Shown here: positions 22,701 through 34,443 of the stretch, piece after piece | Position numbering within the stretch: position 1 is the first letter of the stretch | Layout of the letters: the number at the start of each line of letters is the position of its first letter | Origin: Bisporella sp. PMI_857 | Taxonomy: Eukaryota; Ascomycota; Leotiomycetes; Helotiales; Helotiaceae | NCBI GenBank assembly: GCA_021307315.1 | Contig: JAJSPD010000070.1 | Coordinates: forward strand, 172,625 to 236,624 | Direction: 5' to 3' | DNA: 64,000 bases | Translations under genes and position numbers: made by a program | The notes under the pieces: model-generated | What the model was told of the DNA's origin: nothing | Databases searched by the model: none | The model's input: only the letters and a program-made list of their open reading frames with translations

Positions 22701-25096
22701 GAATAGCTAACCGCAGGCTCGCTTTGCAGATGCAACTTTTCGATTCCAGTGGCAATAGTAACCGCTCTCGGACCAAGCTAGAAGATATCCCAATCCGACC
22801 TCTCGTTCAGAACATCCAAGAGCTTATACGGCTTCTCAATTTTCACCAGTTGTTGGAAAGCCCCGCAGATCTCAACCCGAAGAATAGCCTTCTGTTTTGT
22901 TTCGTCAAAAACACGCTGAGGCTAAGAAAAATGCTGCTCCCGGAAGGGTTTCCGTGGTTGAGCACCGCTCTCATGTTATCAGAGCCAAGCAAGGAGCCAT
23001 TAGAAGCTTCTCTACCCATCCGCTACGATCACAGCGGCTGGGTTCGGTGCTGTGCATACTCGCCTGACGGGCGGCTTGTCGCATCTGCCGGCAACGACCA
23101 AAGGGTACGTCTGCGAGACACTCAAACAGGATTGGCACAGCATACGTTCGACGACTTTGATGAGTACGTATATCGGGTGGTATTCTCCGGCACCAGTGCG
23201 GGGCTCATCGCCGCCTCCAGTTCCAGAAAAATCGTTATTTGGGACGTCCAAACGGCCCTGCCGCAGAAACAGCTGATGCTTGAAAAACCAGACAAGAACG
23301 AATCTGAAGAAGTTCCCCCTATCCTCGATATCGCCATTTCGATGGCGGGAGACAAACTGGCTGCGGCTACGGGAAATGTCGTCACGGTCTGGGACATCGC
23401 ATCCTACGAGAGACAAGAGTTGTCAGCTGAGCATGAAAATGAGCAATACGGCGACCTAGTAAAATGTGTAAGATTCTCTCCTGGTAGCGGGGGCCTGCTT
23501 GCCTGGACCAAAGGGAAAGAAATAACTCTCTGGGATGTACCCAATGGCGAGGTGCGTCACCGTCTTCGAGGGCATGCGTCTGGCATAGGTGGGCTTGCAT
23601 TCTCGCCGGACTCAACACTCCTAGCGTCAGCCTCGGATGATTGGACGGTGCGTATTTGGGATGTCCGCACAGGTGAGCTGCTTAACACCCTGTCTAACCA
23701 TGGTTCATACGTCGTCTCAGTCTCTTTCTCACCTGGTGGGGAGCTTCTTGCATCCGCGTCATATGACACAACTATTAGAATCTGGGAGTTAAGTTCGCTA
23801 TTACAAAGGGACAGCGGCGAGAACCCTCACAAACGAGAGCAAGTCTTGGAAGGACACAGTGACGCCGTTTCCTCAGTCTCATTTTCACCCCAAGGGCAGC
23901 ATGTGATATCGTCGTCACACGATTCGACTGTTCGCATCTGGGACATTACCAATACCAAACAAGGAGTTGTCACCCCATTTCATGAGACGCATGTAGATGA
24001 GTCCGCTGAAGTGAGACCTGGGAAGAGGCATACACAACCCATACGCTTCTTGGCGTTCTCCCCGGACGGAAAAATTATAGCTTCAGCCTCAGGTGACGGT
24101 CTAACCTGCCTCTGGGATGGAGATACCGGCGCCTATCAGCGCTCCCTCGAGGGACCTGGTTGCGCTGTTACCACCCTCTTCTTCCCAATCGACTCGAAGC
24201 TAAAAATATTGGTCTCTGCATACACGACCAGCACCATTTGCGTCTGGAAGACAGATTCTGGACAGCTCATGCGTCTCTCGGGCCACAACGACTGGGTAAG
24301 GGGCGCCGCAATTTCGCCCGACGGACGACTCGTGGCATCGGCATCCGATGACAGGACCGTCCGAGTGTGGGACATATCTGACTTTGTCGACGAGAAGAAC
24401 AAAGCCAAGGCAGACGAGGAAGAAAAGACTGCTAGGGTATTTCAGAGTCATGAAGACTATGTGTATTGTGTCGCCTTTTCGCCTGACGGGCGGTATCTTG
24501 CGTCTGGCGGAGACGACTACGACATTTTCATCTGGGACCTGGCTCAGGGCGACAAGGACGACAAGAGTAAGCCCGATAAGACGTTAAGAGAAGACAAGCT
24601 TTGCCAGTACGTCAGAGCAATCGTATTTGTGCCTGATGGAGAGCACGTCGTTTCGTCCTCGTATTTAAGCACGGTGAATATCGCGATTTGGAACTGGCGG
24701 ACGGAGACTTGCCTGCAAATACTGAAGAGGGGAGGTGATAAGGATATCCAACCATTTATGACTCTGCAAATAGACGCGCAATTTCCCAATGTGCTGCTCA
24801 CCGAGTTCGGAGCATGGCCTTTGGACATGGACACCCTGCTGAGGGGAAAACAGCCAACAACACTTCAACGGCCGCCTCCGCCACTGTGGTGTCCTTACGG
24901 CCTGAGCGACGACTGTAGATGGATCACTTATAAAAATAAAAAGGTCATCTTTCTGCCGAAACCATATGGCCCCAGCAAAGGCATTCAGTGCCGAATCCGT
25001 GGCCGTTCGGTAGTAATTGGAGCCGACTCTGGTCAAGTGATGTTGTTTAAATTTTCAGAAGATAAATACCCGACACCACCATTCTACCTTGGTTAA
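19740..25096 (+). CDS. NACHT-WD40 NLR (STAND NTPase)
   Basis: Three exons (19740-20504, 20569-22614, 22730-25096) encode 1725 aa. Intron 1 (64 bp) contains tactaat; intron 2 (115 bp) has a gtatgt donor. Residues about 100-400 match the fungal NACHT N-terminal (NWD-type) helical domain (VVLPWVISCLAVE, TSRMEWYISLSRLL). The Walker A GTPGAGKT is at about 472-479 and a Walker B-like TYFIVDAIEEL follows. From about residue 1037 there are twelve or more WD40 units, for example FSPDSTLLASASDDWTVRIW and FSPDGRYLASGGDDYDIFIW. Such proteins sense ligands with the WD40 propeller and oligomerise through NACHT to drive cell-death effectors. No N-terminal HET, amyloid or enzymatic domain is seen; residues 1-100 are low-complexity Ser/Thr/Asn-rich. 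The repeats differ clearly from each other, unlike the near-identical WD repeats of HNWD alleles. Confidence 0.93.
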
Positions 25097-26035
25097 GAGC
25101 GATCTCTTGACTAATTTCGCTGCTTGTTAGCGTTTCCGCTGGTTGGTATACTATTATCCCGTCCGGGGGCAACACAGTTCTTATAATAGCTTTCTATATA
25201 TTGCATTGATTTTTATTACCTCTCGGAGCAGGCTCTTTTATAGTGGTCAATTATTATTACTCTGTGCCTTGCATTTCTCGAATAGTACAGCGCTCAGGTG
25301 GTGATTCGCATGCGCGACGATGTATACGGCCCGCCACGGCTAGTTCTCAGGTAGAAGACCACACATTTCGTAAGACAACTTATAGCAAGGGAAGGAAATC
25401 TGGTTTCGCGTTGAAACGCTGATAACAGTTGCCCCGTGATTTTAAGGGACATACCTTTCGGCCCAAGTAGGGACAATAAAAGTGACGATGCTTATTTAGA
25501 GGCAACGGGCTTATTACTAGAAAGCAGTTGTAGCTGAGAGTGGTTGTAAAAGTCAGATCATCTATTTCTTTTGGACAAAAATGTGCAATATTCATAGATA
25601 ATGTGCCTATAAAATAAGCAAAATGTTGTATATCTAATATTTTTAGGGCCTTTAGTTACAAAAAAGTGTTTAGTATGTCTAGAAATCGTAGTGTTAAGGA
25701 AGCGAGGTCAAATTTAAATATAATCAAATATATTACAACAGACACGTGAAAATCTGGGCATTACAGCCGTAGTTGTAAAAAGAATTCTGAACAACTGTAA
25801 CGCTCCGTATTTTGGCCCGTATTCTATTGCTATGATACTCTCTCAGATCTTCTAATTGACCCTCTAGTCGATAGATCCTATTTCTGACAAGGGAGCTCTT
25901 GGGTATAGGTCACGTGATGGATTATTAGGATCATGATGATTTTTATGATCTATAAATCACTGGATTATAAGTAATCCAATGATCCAAGCTGCGAAGGTTC
26001 TATATAAATAATAGCTTTTTTTTAAATACCTGGAT
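25097..26035. other. intergenic, nothing recognised
   Basis: AT-rich, with short inverted repeats around 25930-25995 (tggatta...taatcca) but no gene. Confidence 0.5.
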
Positions 26036-26040
26036 GTTTC

Positions 26041-26225
26041 TGTTGGAATGCAGTACATAGCTTTACGCTATCCACCGGATCGCGGGAATTGTGGTCTTCT
26101 GTCACCTATATTTACCTGGCAAAAGGCCGTAGCTTAGCATCAAAATCAACGAATACCAGAACCACACCAGCAAGAGCGTAGTCAACAGCTACTACGCCCT
26201 TTGCTACGTGGTAGGTATTCCGACA
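26041..26225 (+). mobile_element. 185-bp solo LTR (copia-like) with 5-bp target duplication
   Basis: Begins tgttggaat and ends attccgaca (short inverted TG...CA ends). It is flanked by gtttc at 26036-26040 and 26226-26230, a 5-bp duplication typical of LTR retrotransposon insertion. Related copies lie at 29385-29569 (reverse, also 185 bp) and 39054-39240. A full internal region is absent, so this is a solo LTR formed by recombination, or a very small non-autonomous element. Confidence 0.82.
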
Positions 26226-26230
26226 GTTTC

Positions 26231-27294
26231 GGTAAGACAAAAAGGGGAATTTTGTACTTTGAAAAACTTCTTTGACACCTGAAGCGTCCTGTAGTCATAT
26301 GATAGTACACAATTCTGTAATCGAACCTACCTTTACACCACAAGCAAAAATAAAAGATCTGCAGTATGACTCTCGCCTAGGTTCTCAAAAATACAGAAGT
26401 TCCAATTGAAGCGTTGTAGCTTGAGGCTCGGGAAAATGTAAAGGACGACTTCACGAGCTCGCCAGTCTCCCCAGATAACTATTTAGCTAGTCTCGGTGCA
26501 TTATCGAGGACGGTATACTTTGTTACCGGCCACTAATAAGATTCGAGGGGTTAAATAATGGATAAAATAGTGGTGTTATTCCATCCACCCCGCTATGCGC
26601 GTTCTGGGGCGACACGTTGTGTACCGTGAAAGACCCAGTGTGGTGGTCCCAAGATTAGCGAGCTTGAAGGCTAAATATATATGTGGTAATTTACGTCCCG
26701 TGGTAGTTATATGTTCACCGTGGCTCGAGGCATAGCAAGCACTATCGTTCGATCGAAAACAAAACGGCTACTCTATGTGTTACATGCAAATTATGCCGCC
26801 TTAGCCTGTGGTATAAAAGACATGGGTTTACAAAGGTGGTATGAGAAACATCCCTGTGGATGCACTGACCCTAGAAGCCCCCTCACTTCGATTGCAAAAG
26901 CGCCGGTTAAATGAGATAGCGTGTAGTAACTCCGTATGAACACACCCCGCGATAAAAATGGATACCGTTGAGTTATGGCTATACTCCCCACATTGCCTTG
27001 TCATTGAGTGGTCGATGTGGGAATTCTCTCGGTATAAATTGATGCGATCACATTCTAGGAGTCCGCTTAGATTGCCATTGTCATCAAATAGTCAATTTAT
27101 GAAAGCTGAGCTGTCTCGGCGTGAAATGATACGATCGACGCTAAAAAGCGTCAAGGTAGCTACTAGTTTCCCATGCTATGTACCTTCTACCTCAGACGCT
27201 TTGCATAAATATGAACTACATTCTCCAATGCTACCAAGTCTAAACAGCATCATCCCTTCCAAGCTTACCATAACTGTCTCTGGTTTTGCCTGGC
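26231..27294. other. intergenic, upstream of the MFS gene
   Basis: No gene recognised. Several short open frames show no family motif. The last part presumably holds the promoter of the sugar transporter. Confidence 0.45.
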
Positions 27295-28981
27295 ATGTCG
27301 AAAAAAACAACAGGGATAGCTAGACATGATCTCAATGTCAACGATGTTGCGGCTACCTCGGAAGTGTCCCGTTTGCTAGCCGAAGATAAAATACCTTGGT
27401 ACCAGAAGAAGAGCCTGAGAAGGCTTTATGCCTTCCTAGTGCCGGCCGCTTTAGGCGTTGAGATTACCACAGGCATGAAAAAGATATACTGGCAGATTTT
27501 TGCAAGACCTAACGAGTTCTTTAGGCTTCGATGGAAGTGTCCTTAACGGCCTCCAGGCTGTCGACAAGTGGCAATCGCACTTTGGGTACCCTGAAAAAGC
27601 AACTCTGGGTCTCATCTCAGCCTCTATGGCTATCGGCTCTGTCGCTGCAGTGCCTAGTATTCCATATCTAAATGATCGCTGGGGCCGAAGATTTAGTGTC
27701 ATCCTAGGATCCATTATCGTCGCTATCGGGGTAGTCATTCAAAGTGCAGCCATAAATATAGGAATGCTTATTGCTTCCCGCACCATCATGGGCTTCGGCC
27801 TGACCATCTGTCTGTCAGGTGCTGCTCAGCTACTTACCGAGTTGTGCTACCCTAAGGAACGCGCAATCATCATTGGTTGCTTTCAGGTATCATGGTATGT
27901 CGGATCTATCTTGGCCGCAGGTTTGACCCTTAGTACCTACCATTGGCGAACGGACTGGAGCTGGCGACTTCCCACAATCTGCCAGATCCTGCCATCGCTC
28001 CTCCAATTAGGCTTCATTTGGTATGCACTTTCCACTTGACTCATACTCAATAATAGATTTAGTTGACGTGTGATATATAGGTTCGTGCCAGAGTCACCGC
28101 GCTGGCTGATATCTCGGGACCGTCATGAAGAAGCTTTGGCCATTTTGATCAAATACCACGGTGAGGGTGATCAAGACTCAGCATTCGTGGCAGCCGAGTA
28201 CCTCCAAATCAGTGAAACTCTGCGCCTCGAAAAGGAGGCGTCTACACACCCCTGGCGCGAGTTGTTCACTAGTAAGGCGAACCTTCGTCGCGTGACAGTC
28301 GCTTTTTGCGTTGGCCTCTTCTCTCAATGGGCTGGCAATGGCCTAGTGAGCTATTATTTGGCCAAAGTGTTGGCTACCGTCGGAATTACCAATCGTCTTA
28401 GGCAACAGCAAATCAACCTCTCACTCAGCTGCTGGAACCTTGTCACTGGCGCCACGGCTGCCAGTATTGGCACAAACTTTCTGCCCCGCCGTACTCAACT
28501 GCTTATTGGATTTGGCTCTATGTGCGCCATATTTTCCTGTTGGACTGGGGCATCTGCAGTCTTTGCCTCGGATAACACCAACAACTCGGCTGCCATTGCT
28601 GTCGTGGCTCTGATCTTCATTTACTACGCATTTTACAACTTGATGATGCCTTTACAGTATCTATATGTATCTGAAGTATTTCCGTTTCTCCAGCGTTCCA
28701 AAGGAGTTGCAATTATGCAATTGTCCAACAAGGGAGGAACTGGCTTCAACCAGTTTGTGAACCCTATTGGCCTCGATAGCCTTAAATGGCGATATTATCT
28801 TGTATATGTTGTTCTTCTCGGTGTAGAGATCTTCACTATTTGGCTTATCTATCCTGAAACAAAGGGGGTTTCTCTGGAAGAAGTGGCTGTAGTCATGGAG
28901 GGTGGAAACGCGAATGTGGAGAGAGTGGAAAACGATAAGAAGATCGCGATGGTGTACGAGGATGAATACCGGCGAGTCTGA
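27295..28981 (+). CDS. MFS sugar transporter
   Basis: Three exons (27295-27472, 27525-28020, 28081-28981) give 524 aa, the usual size of the sugar porter family. Sugar-porter motifs: the intron 1 junction rebuilds ALGVEITTG-FDGSVLNGLQAVDKW; DRWGRR follows the second helix; PESPRWLI, and PETKGVSLEE after helix 12. Twelve membrane helices are expected at the plasma membrane. The pattern resembles fungal lactose/hexose-type permeases, but the substrate cannot be fixed. Intron 1 (27473-27524, 52 bp) starts with GC (gcatga) instead of GT; intron 2 (28021-28080, 60 bp) is canonical. ATG 27295 was chosen because the frame upstream has no ATG. Confidence 0.9.
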
Positions 28982-29384
28982 TGATGATATAGGAGAATTC
29001 TACAGACATGAATTACAAACACATTTCTGTTTTCAACCCTTTTTGACCAACCTCGGGTCAAGCTATATATATGCTACGATGACCTGGACTAGGATGCTCC
29101 GGGGTCTCTTTTATGATAGAATTTTAATATATTCTACTTGTACTTGTGAAATCGACGACTACGAGCTGTCTCATAAGCCGGCTGGCTATTTTTATTTGAA
29201 ATACACATACTTCAAAATAGTTAATTCATTCTCAGCCCAGGCGTGATGTGTTGAAGTGGGTAAGCACATTTGACATAAATTAATCTATTCTTATAGAATA
29301 TTGCTCTTCACTTGAAATTATGGGAAATGAATCCTGAATTTTAAGTATGAACATCAGGTCATGGAAAAACACAAATGAGGTTAT
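28982..29384. other. intergenic, nothing recognised
   Basis: AT-rich 3' flank of the transporter; no repeat or gene seen. Confidence 0.5.
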
Positions 29385-29569
29385 TGTCGGAATACCTACC
29401 ACGCAGCAAAAGGCGTAGTAGCTATTGACTACGCTCTTGCTGGTGTGATTCTAGTATTCGTTTTTTCATTGATTCTACAGCTCTAGTTCTACGGAGTTGA
29501 GTGAGATCGAGGTCCCACTGTTTCAGGTGCTGGTCACATGATCATAACTACATACAAAAGCTACCAACA
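29385..29569 (-). mobile_element. LTR-like element of the 26041 family, reverse orientation
   Basis: Starts tgtcggaatacctaccacg, the reverse complement of the 3' end of the 26041 LTR, and ends taccaaca. It is 185 bp long like that copy. The first 80 bp match closely; the rest differs but is shared with 48625-48738 (gatcgaggtcccac, tttcaggtgct). No clear target duplication. Confidence 0.6.
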
Positions 29570-30170
29570 CCTACCAAGCTCAAACATTTGAAATTACTAA
29601 CACTTAGCATAGGTATCGAATATATTAATGCACAAACAGGATAGGAAGGGAACATGGAATAACTGGTTGAACATCATCCCGAGTGAAACTGTCGCCAAAC
29701 TTTTGCAAGTTCTGATCTCACTGTCTAGATGTCTTCCGCCTCTCTGGCTCCCGGCTATTACCGCCATTTATTGGATTTTTCGACCAGCGCATGTCACTTG
29801 CAAGAGCACAACGGACCTTTCTATTTCGAGGTTTGAACTTTCACTCAGAACGATATTGGGACCCAGCTAAAACTCAAGTGCAAAAGGCTACGCGCTTTTC
29901 ATCATAGAGCTAAGGAGGTTTATAAAAGTAAGAGCGGGTGCTTCTCGTTTTGTGCTACGCCTGCCCCCCAGCACGAACGCCCCAAAAGCTGAGACTCGTA
30001 CTATATAAAAGTGTAGGACATGCAAACATTGTAAATTTTATATATCAATCGAGACTAAACTAGCTTAATGTCAATCTTCTTTTGGAGCGTCTAAAATCAG
30101 AGACTATCGACCAAATAACCAGAAATAGCAAGCTATAGAACGCCTCTTTAAATCACACTGGTATATCCCT
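29570..30170. other. intergenic, nothing recognised
   Basis: No coding frame with recognisable content; lies downstream of the NmrA-like gene. Confidence 0.5.
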
Positions 30171-31109
30171 CTACAGATTCAACGGAAATTTCTTCAGAAA
30201 CTCTTCCAAGGTCGTGAGCTGGCCTCGCACCTGCCCAGTGGACCAAGATATCAGTTCTGATTGCTTCGGACCATAATAGCCAAACTCATCGATAAACAGC
30301 ATCATTTCCGAAACAGCTGCAGCAGCTTGTTGCGGTAAGAATCCACGGAAAACGTCATCAGGGATTTGGACATACTCCACAGCCTTCCCCGTCACCGTAC
30401 TAATGATCTTAGCAATCTCAGCAACGCTGTACAGACCAACCGCACCGGATAGCACCTTTCCAGCATACTGGTCTGGATCCGCCAAGATTACGCCCACAAA
30501 TTTGCCGGTATCGCTTACGACGTCGATGAGAGGAAACGGAGTATCGGGTCGGACCACATTTGAGATTGCGTATGTGCCATCACCGACAGGGTGCGGGGCC
30601 ATGGCTCCCATGAAGTTTTGCATAAAGCTTGCCGGCGCAAAGAATGCACTTTTGATAGGTAAACTGCGGATATATCGCTCAACTTCGGCCTTGGCATCAA
30701 AATGTTTGACGTGCTGGAACTTGCCCCCGGAAATTTGGCTCGCAGATGGAAGCGTGCTCCAGATAAGGTATTGCACCCCAGCCGCGACCGCCGCATCTGC
30801 CAAAGCTTTGCCTTGCTGGAACTCATCTGTTTGACCGCTGGCGCTTGCCTCAACTATCTGGCCGGTGAACCCAAAGACAGAGTGGACCTCGTGGAAGGCG
30901 GCTTGGAGGGATCCCACATCAGTCAGATCAGCTCGCATAATTTCGACCCCTTTTCCTCTCAAAGCTTGTGCCGCAGGCTTCGATGGGTCGCGCGTCAGGC
31001 CGCGGATTCGAAATTTCTGGGAGAGCGTTGGATCGTTCAAAACGTAGTCGACCACAGAACCTCCCTGGTTACCTGTGGCACCGATCACAGCAAGAATAGG
31101 TAGGCCCAT
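30171..31109 (-). CDS. NmrA-like NAD(P)-binding protein
   Basis: Single-exon, 312 aa from the ATG at 31109 (the frame continues upstream without an ATG). The Rossmann motif GATGNQGG is about ten residues from the start, followed by LTRDPSKPAAQAL and LTDVGSLQAAFH, the arrangement of NmrA-type atypical short-chain dehydrogenases. Mid-protein YLIWSTLPSA and the segment APASFMQNFMGAMAP are typical of the family. Such proteins bind NAD(P) and act either as redox-sensing regulators (as NmrA does in nitrogen control) or as reductases. The catalytic YxxxK is not obvious, which fits the regulator type. It is convergent with the MFS gene to its left. Confidence 0.88.
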   Translation of the reverse strand: MGLPILAVIGATGNQGGSVVDYVLNDPTLSQKFRIRGLTRDPSKPAAQALRGKGVEIMRADLTDVGSLQAAFHEVHSVFGFTGQIVEASASGQTDEFQQGKALADAAVAAGVQYLIWSTLPSASQISGGKFQHVKHFDAKAEVERYIRSLPIKSAFFAPASFMQNFMGAMAPHPVGDGTYAISNVVRPDTPFPLIDVVSDTGKFVGVILADPDQYAGKVLSGAVGLYSVAEIAKIISTVTGKAVEYVQIPDDVFRGFLPQQAAAAVSEMMLFIDEFGYYGPKQSELISWSTGQVRGQLTTLEEFLKKFPLNL

Positions 31110-31932
31110 AGTGAAACTTTGGAACAACTGCGGAGCGTAACAAACTCAATAAACTCAATAGTAAATAAACAATGAAAATGAAAATGAAGGTGGTTATTTC
31201 TTGGACGAAGTATCCTAATTTGTTCATCGATTTGAGCCATTCTTATATATTATTAGGAACGTGATGATATTGTCCTTTTGAGTATTTTGCTTGACCAGTC
31301 GGTGATGCCAAGCCATCTTCGACATGACGAATGTCCCAGGGCCGGGATCTGGGGATGTCGTATCAATACGACATGCGCTAGGCCCGTGCTCCTATTACAG
31401 CGCTGTATCCTCAAAGGGGTTTGTCTACAACAGCTTGGCTTCGCTCATTCGGGCGACAAAATTACCCCATCTCCGCACGAGAGCTCTTCAACTAGAATAC
31501 GAGATGGCTGTTATGCTTATTCTTACCCCCTCCCTCTCCCTCAAACGTCTTTTGTTGAGGTAGGAAAGATGTCCGATATCCGGCGGACAAACCCAAGCCG
31601 TGGCTTTCTTTAAAAGGCGCCTATTGGCCCAACACGTCCACATTTCTGCATCGGTTTTCAGGTGACTGTTCCAGCACCAATCAATCAATCCCAATATTTT
31701 GGCGTCAAAGTTGGCGTTTGCCATAGATTTAGTACTCAGCCCCGGGTTATATGCAGGGCTTGGTAGAAAAAAACGGTTACGCCAAATGTTTCTTCTTTTT
31801 ACATAAACCGCCTTTACTTCTTGTCCCACTTTAGATTACCAAAAAGGAATGCTTCAACTATTCCATCCATCCCATAGCTGAGCATCCTAGACTTCGGCTT
31901 CTCGAAATCTAGTCAGATTCTTTGGTCGCAGC
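31110..31932. other. divergent intergenic region
   Basis: The 823 bp between the NmrA-like gene (minus) and the drug transporter (plus) holds both promoters. Short open frames here show no domain. Confidence 0.45.
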
Positions 31933-33771
31933 ATGGAGAAAGAGGACACCTTCACGCATGTTGGGGACGCGAAGTCTGCAGATTTCACGACTTCCTCAAA
32001 TGGTGATCCCACCAAGATTCCAGAGCAGAAGGCGGAGGGCCAGGAAGGCGACGCGGAATATCCAACTGGATTACCGCTTGCATTTATGATCCTCGGACTC
32101 TGTCTGGCTATTTTTGTCGTCGCCCTCGGTGGGCCTCCATTTGCGAGCGGCAAAGGAAGCAATGACTGACTGGTAAATAGACAATACGATCATAGCTACT
32201 GCGGTTCCCAAGATTACCGATCGCTTCAACTCCCTGGATGACGTAGGCTGGTATGCAAGTGCGTACCTGCTCACGACAGGCGCTTTCCAGCTCCTTTTTG
32301 GCAGATTCTACTCCACCTTCTCGAAGAAATGGGTCTTCATAAGCTCGATTGGAATCTTTGAACTGGGTTCGTTGGTCTGCGCTGCTACTCCCTCCAGCAT
32401 CGGCCTTATCGTCGGACGTGCAGTGGCAGGTCTTGGATGTGCCGGTATTTTTTCCGGCGCGTTGATCATTCTTGCGGATATTGTTCCGCTTCATCGTAGA
32501 CCTACTTACATGGGGGCTATTGGCGGCATGTATGGCATCGCAAGTGTTGCTGGGCCATTACTTGGAGGGCTCTTCACAGTGGGTTCCTCCCACCATTCCC
32601 AGCTTCCTGTTGACCTACTATTGAACAGGATAAAGTAACTTGGCGCCTCTGCTTCTATATCAACCTCCCAATTGGTCTCATCACTGTTGTCGCCATCGCC
32701 TTTCTGTACCATGGACAGCAAAATACGACTTCAACCAATATAGGCTGGGTCGCTCGCCTCAAGACTTTCGACATTATCGGCAATCTCTTCCTAATGCCAG
32801 CAATCATCTCTCTCTTCCTCGCGCTTCAATGGGGCGGCTCAAAGTATCCCTGGTCAAATGGTCGCATTATCGGCTTGCTCGTCGTTTTCGCCATCCTCAT
32901 TATCTGCTTCATAGCAGTGCAATTTCTGCGCCCCGAACAGGCCATGGTCCCACCCCGCCTCATTAGGCAACGCAGTATTTGGGCCGGGTGTGCATTTTCA
33001 TTCTGTATGGCAGGCGCATTCTTTGTCCTCTCCTACTACCTCCCCATTTGGTTCCAAGCCGTGAAAGGTGTCTCTGCTCTTCGTTCTGGAATCATGAATC
33101 TCCCACTCATCCTTAGTGTTGTTACTGCGAGCATGATTTCTGGGATTGGGACGACGATTGTCGGGTATTATACGCCGTTTATGCTTGCGAGTACGGTGGT
33201 GATGAGTTTGGGGTGTGGGATGATCACGACTTGGACGACTGACACGAACCATTCTGCTTGGATTGGTTGGCAGGCCTGTGCGGGGTTTGGGATTGGGATG
33301 GGTATGCAATTATCTCTCGTCGCCGTTCAGACAGTTCTACCAACTGAAGATATCCCTGCGGGCACAGCGCTCGCGGTCTTCTGCCAGACACTTGGAGGCG
33401 CCATCATTGTCGCGATAGCGCAGAGCGTCTTTCAGAATGGTTTGATCCAGAAGCTGAAAGAGAATGTCCCAGGATTGGATCCAACGATCGTACTTGGGGT
33501 CGGCGCTACTGGTATAAGAAGAGTCATTGATGGAGATTCGATAGCGGGTGTGGTGAAGAGCTATAATGGGGCGGTGGTTAAGGTTGTCCAGGTTTCCGTT
33601 GCGACGGGGGTACTGACGGTGATTGGTGGTGTGGCTATGGAATGGAGAAGTGTAAAGAAGGAGGGTGCGATAGTTACAACTAAGAAAGATAATGGTGAAG
33701 AAAGAGGCTCTGATGTCGAGGGACAGGAGGTCGAGACGGAGAAGCAAAGCAAGACGAAAACTGGGAGTTAG
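31933..33771 (+). CDS. MFS multidrug/toxin efflux transporter (DHA2, 14-TM type)
   Basis: Exons 31933-32128, 32181-32578 and 32629-33771 encode 578 aa; introns are 52 and 50 bp. The first splice restores [16 protein letters not shown], the motif that marks the DHA2 drug:H+ antiporter family at the end of helix 1. Next come [19 protein letters not shown] and [19 protein letters not shown] (motif C region), and the second splice restores [16 protein letters not shown]. The tail is charged and cytoplasmic. Homologues export toxins or secondary metabolites and sit in biosynthetic clusters. No biosynthetic core gene is visible here, so the substrate is unknown. The start has a polar 45-residue N-terminus as usual. 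Confidence 0.92.
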
Positions 33772-33921
33772 TTGTCCGGCCGTGTCACAGGACCACATCT
33801 GTCAGACAATTAACTCGTGTAATAAGGAAGTAATAGTATCGAATATGGTATATACAATTGACTTTAAACCTAGAATAGAATCTATTTACAGAATGGTAAA
33901 TAGGGGTTACCATGCCAAGAG

Positions 33922-34443
33922 ATGACTGGCCAAAATCAACCAATAGGCATGGCCGTTTCACACTATTCTACAACATCTACGGCGTCGATACCAACAAAAA
34001 ATGAGCCTCTCAACGTATCACGAATAAAGCGGCTGCCCTCAAATTCATCCGAGAGAATACCACCATCCCAGTGTCACAAGGTTATCGGGATAGGAGAAAG
34101 CGAAGATGGCACGTACCTCACGGTAGAGCGTATCAATGGCATTGAACTTGGTGAGATCGATAAACAATACCACCAGCTGCCTGTATACGGTTACATCCTC
34201 GATGGCCATCAGAAGAAGAACCGCGGAGCCTGTCAAGCCGTGGCGAACGAGAATGCCGCTACCTTTATTAGAGAGACGGTGCTCCCGCAGCTTGCGGCCC
34301 AGAGGCCGTCCATGTCTGGGTTTAACGGCTTTGCTATCCCGCCACCTTGGTTGGCAGAGTATGAACAGAGGGCAGAATGGATCCCGGAGGTCGGTGACCA
34401 GCCGGTTATAGTTTTTGTTATATTATACCAGAGCCAAAGCTGA
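33922..34443 (+). pseudogene. APH/choline-kinase-like phosphotransferase fragment
   Basis: The frame gives 173 aa with GTYLTVERINGIELGEI, a Gln/Leu-rich helix around ETVLPQLAAQ and GFNGFAIPPPWLAEYEQR. This resembles fungal aminoglycoside-phosphotransferase-like proteins just before their catalytic loop. The expected H-x-D catalytic motif and the following D-W-E do not appear: the frame ends in VIVFVILYQSQS. The N-terminal ATP-binding part is also short. I take it as a truncated, inactive copy. The function of an intact parent is unknown. Confidence 0.5.
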
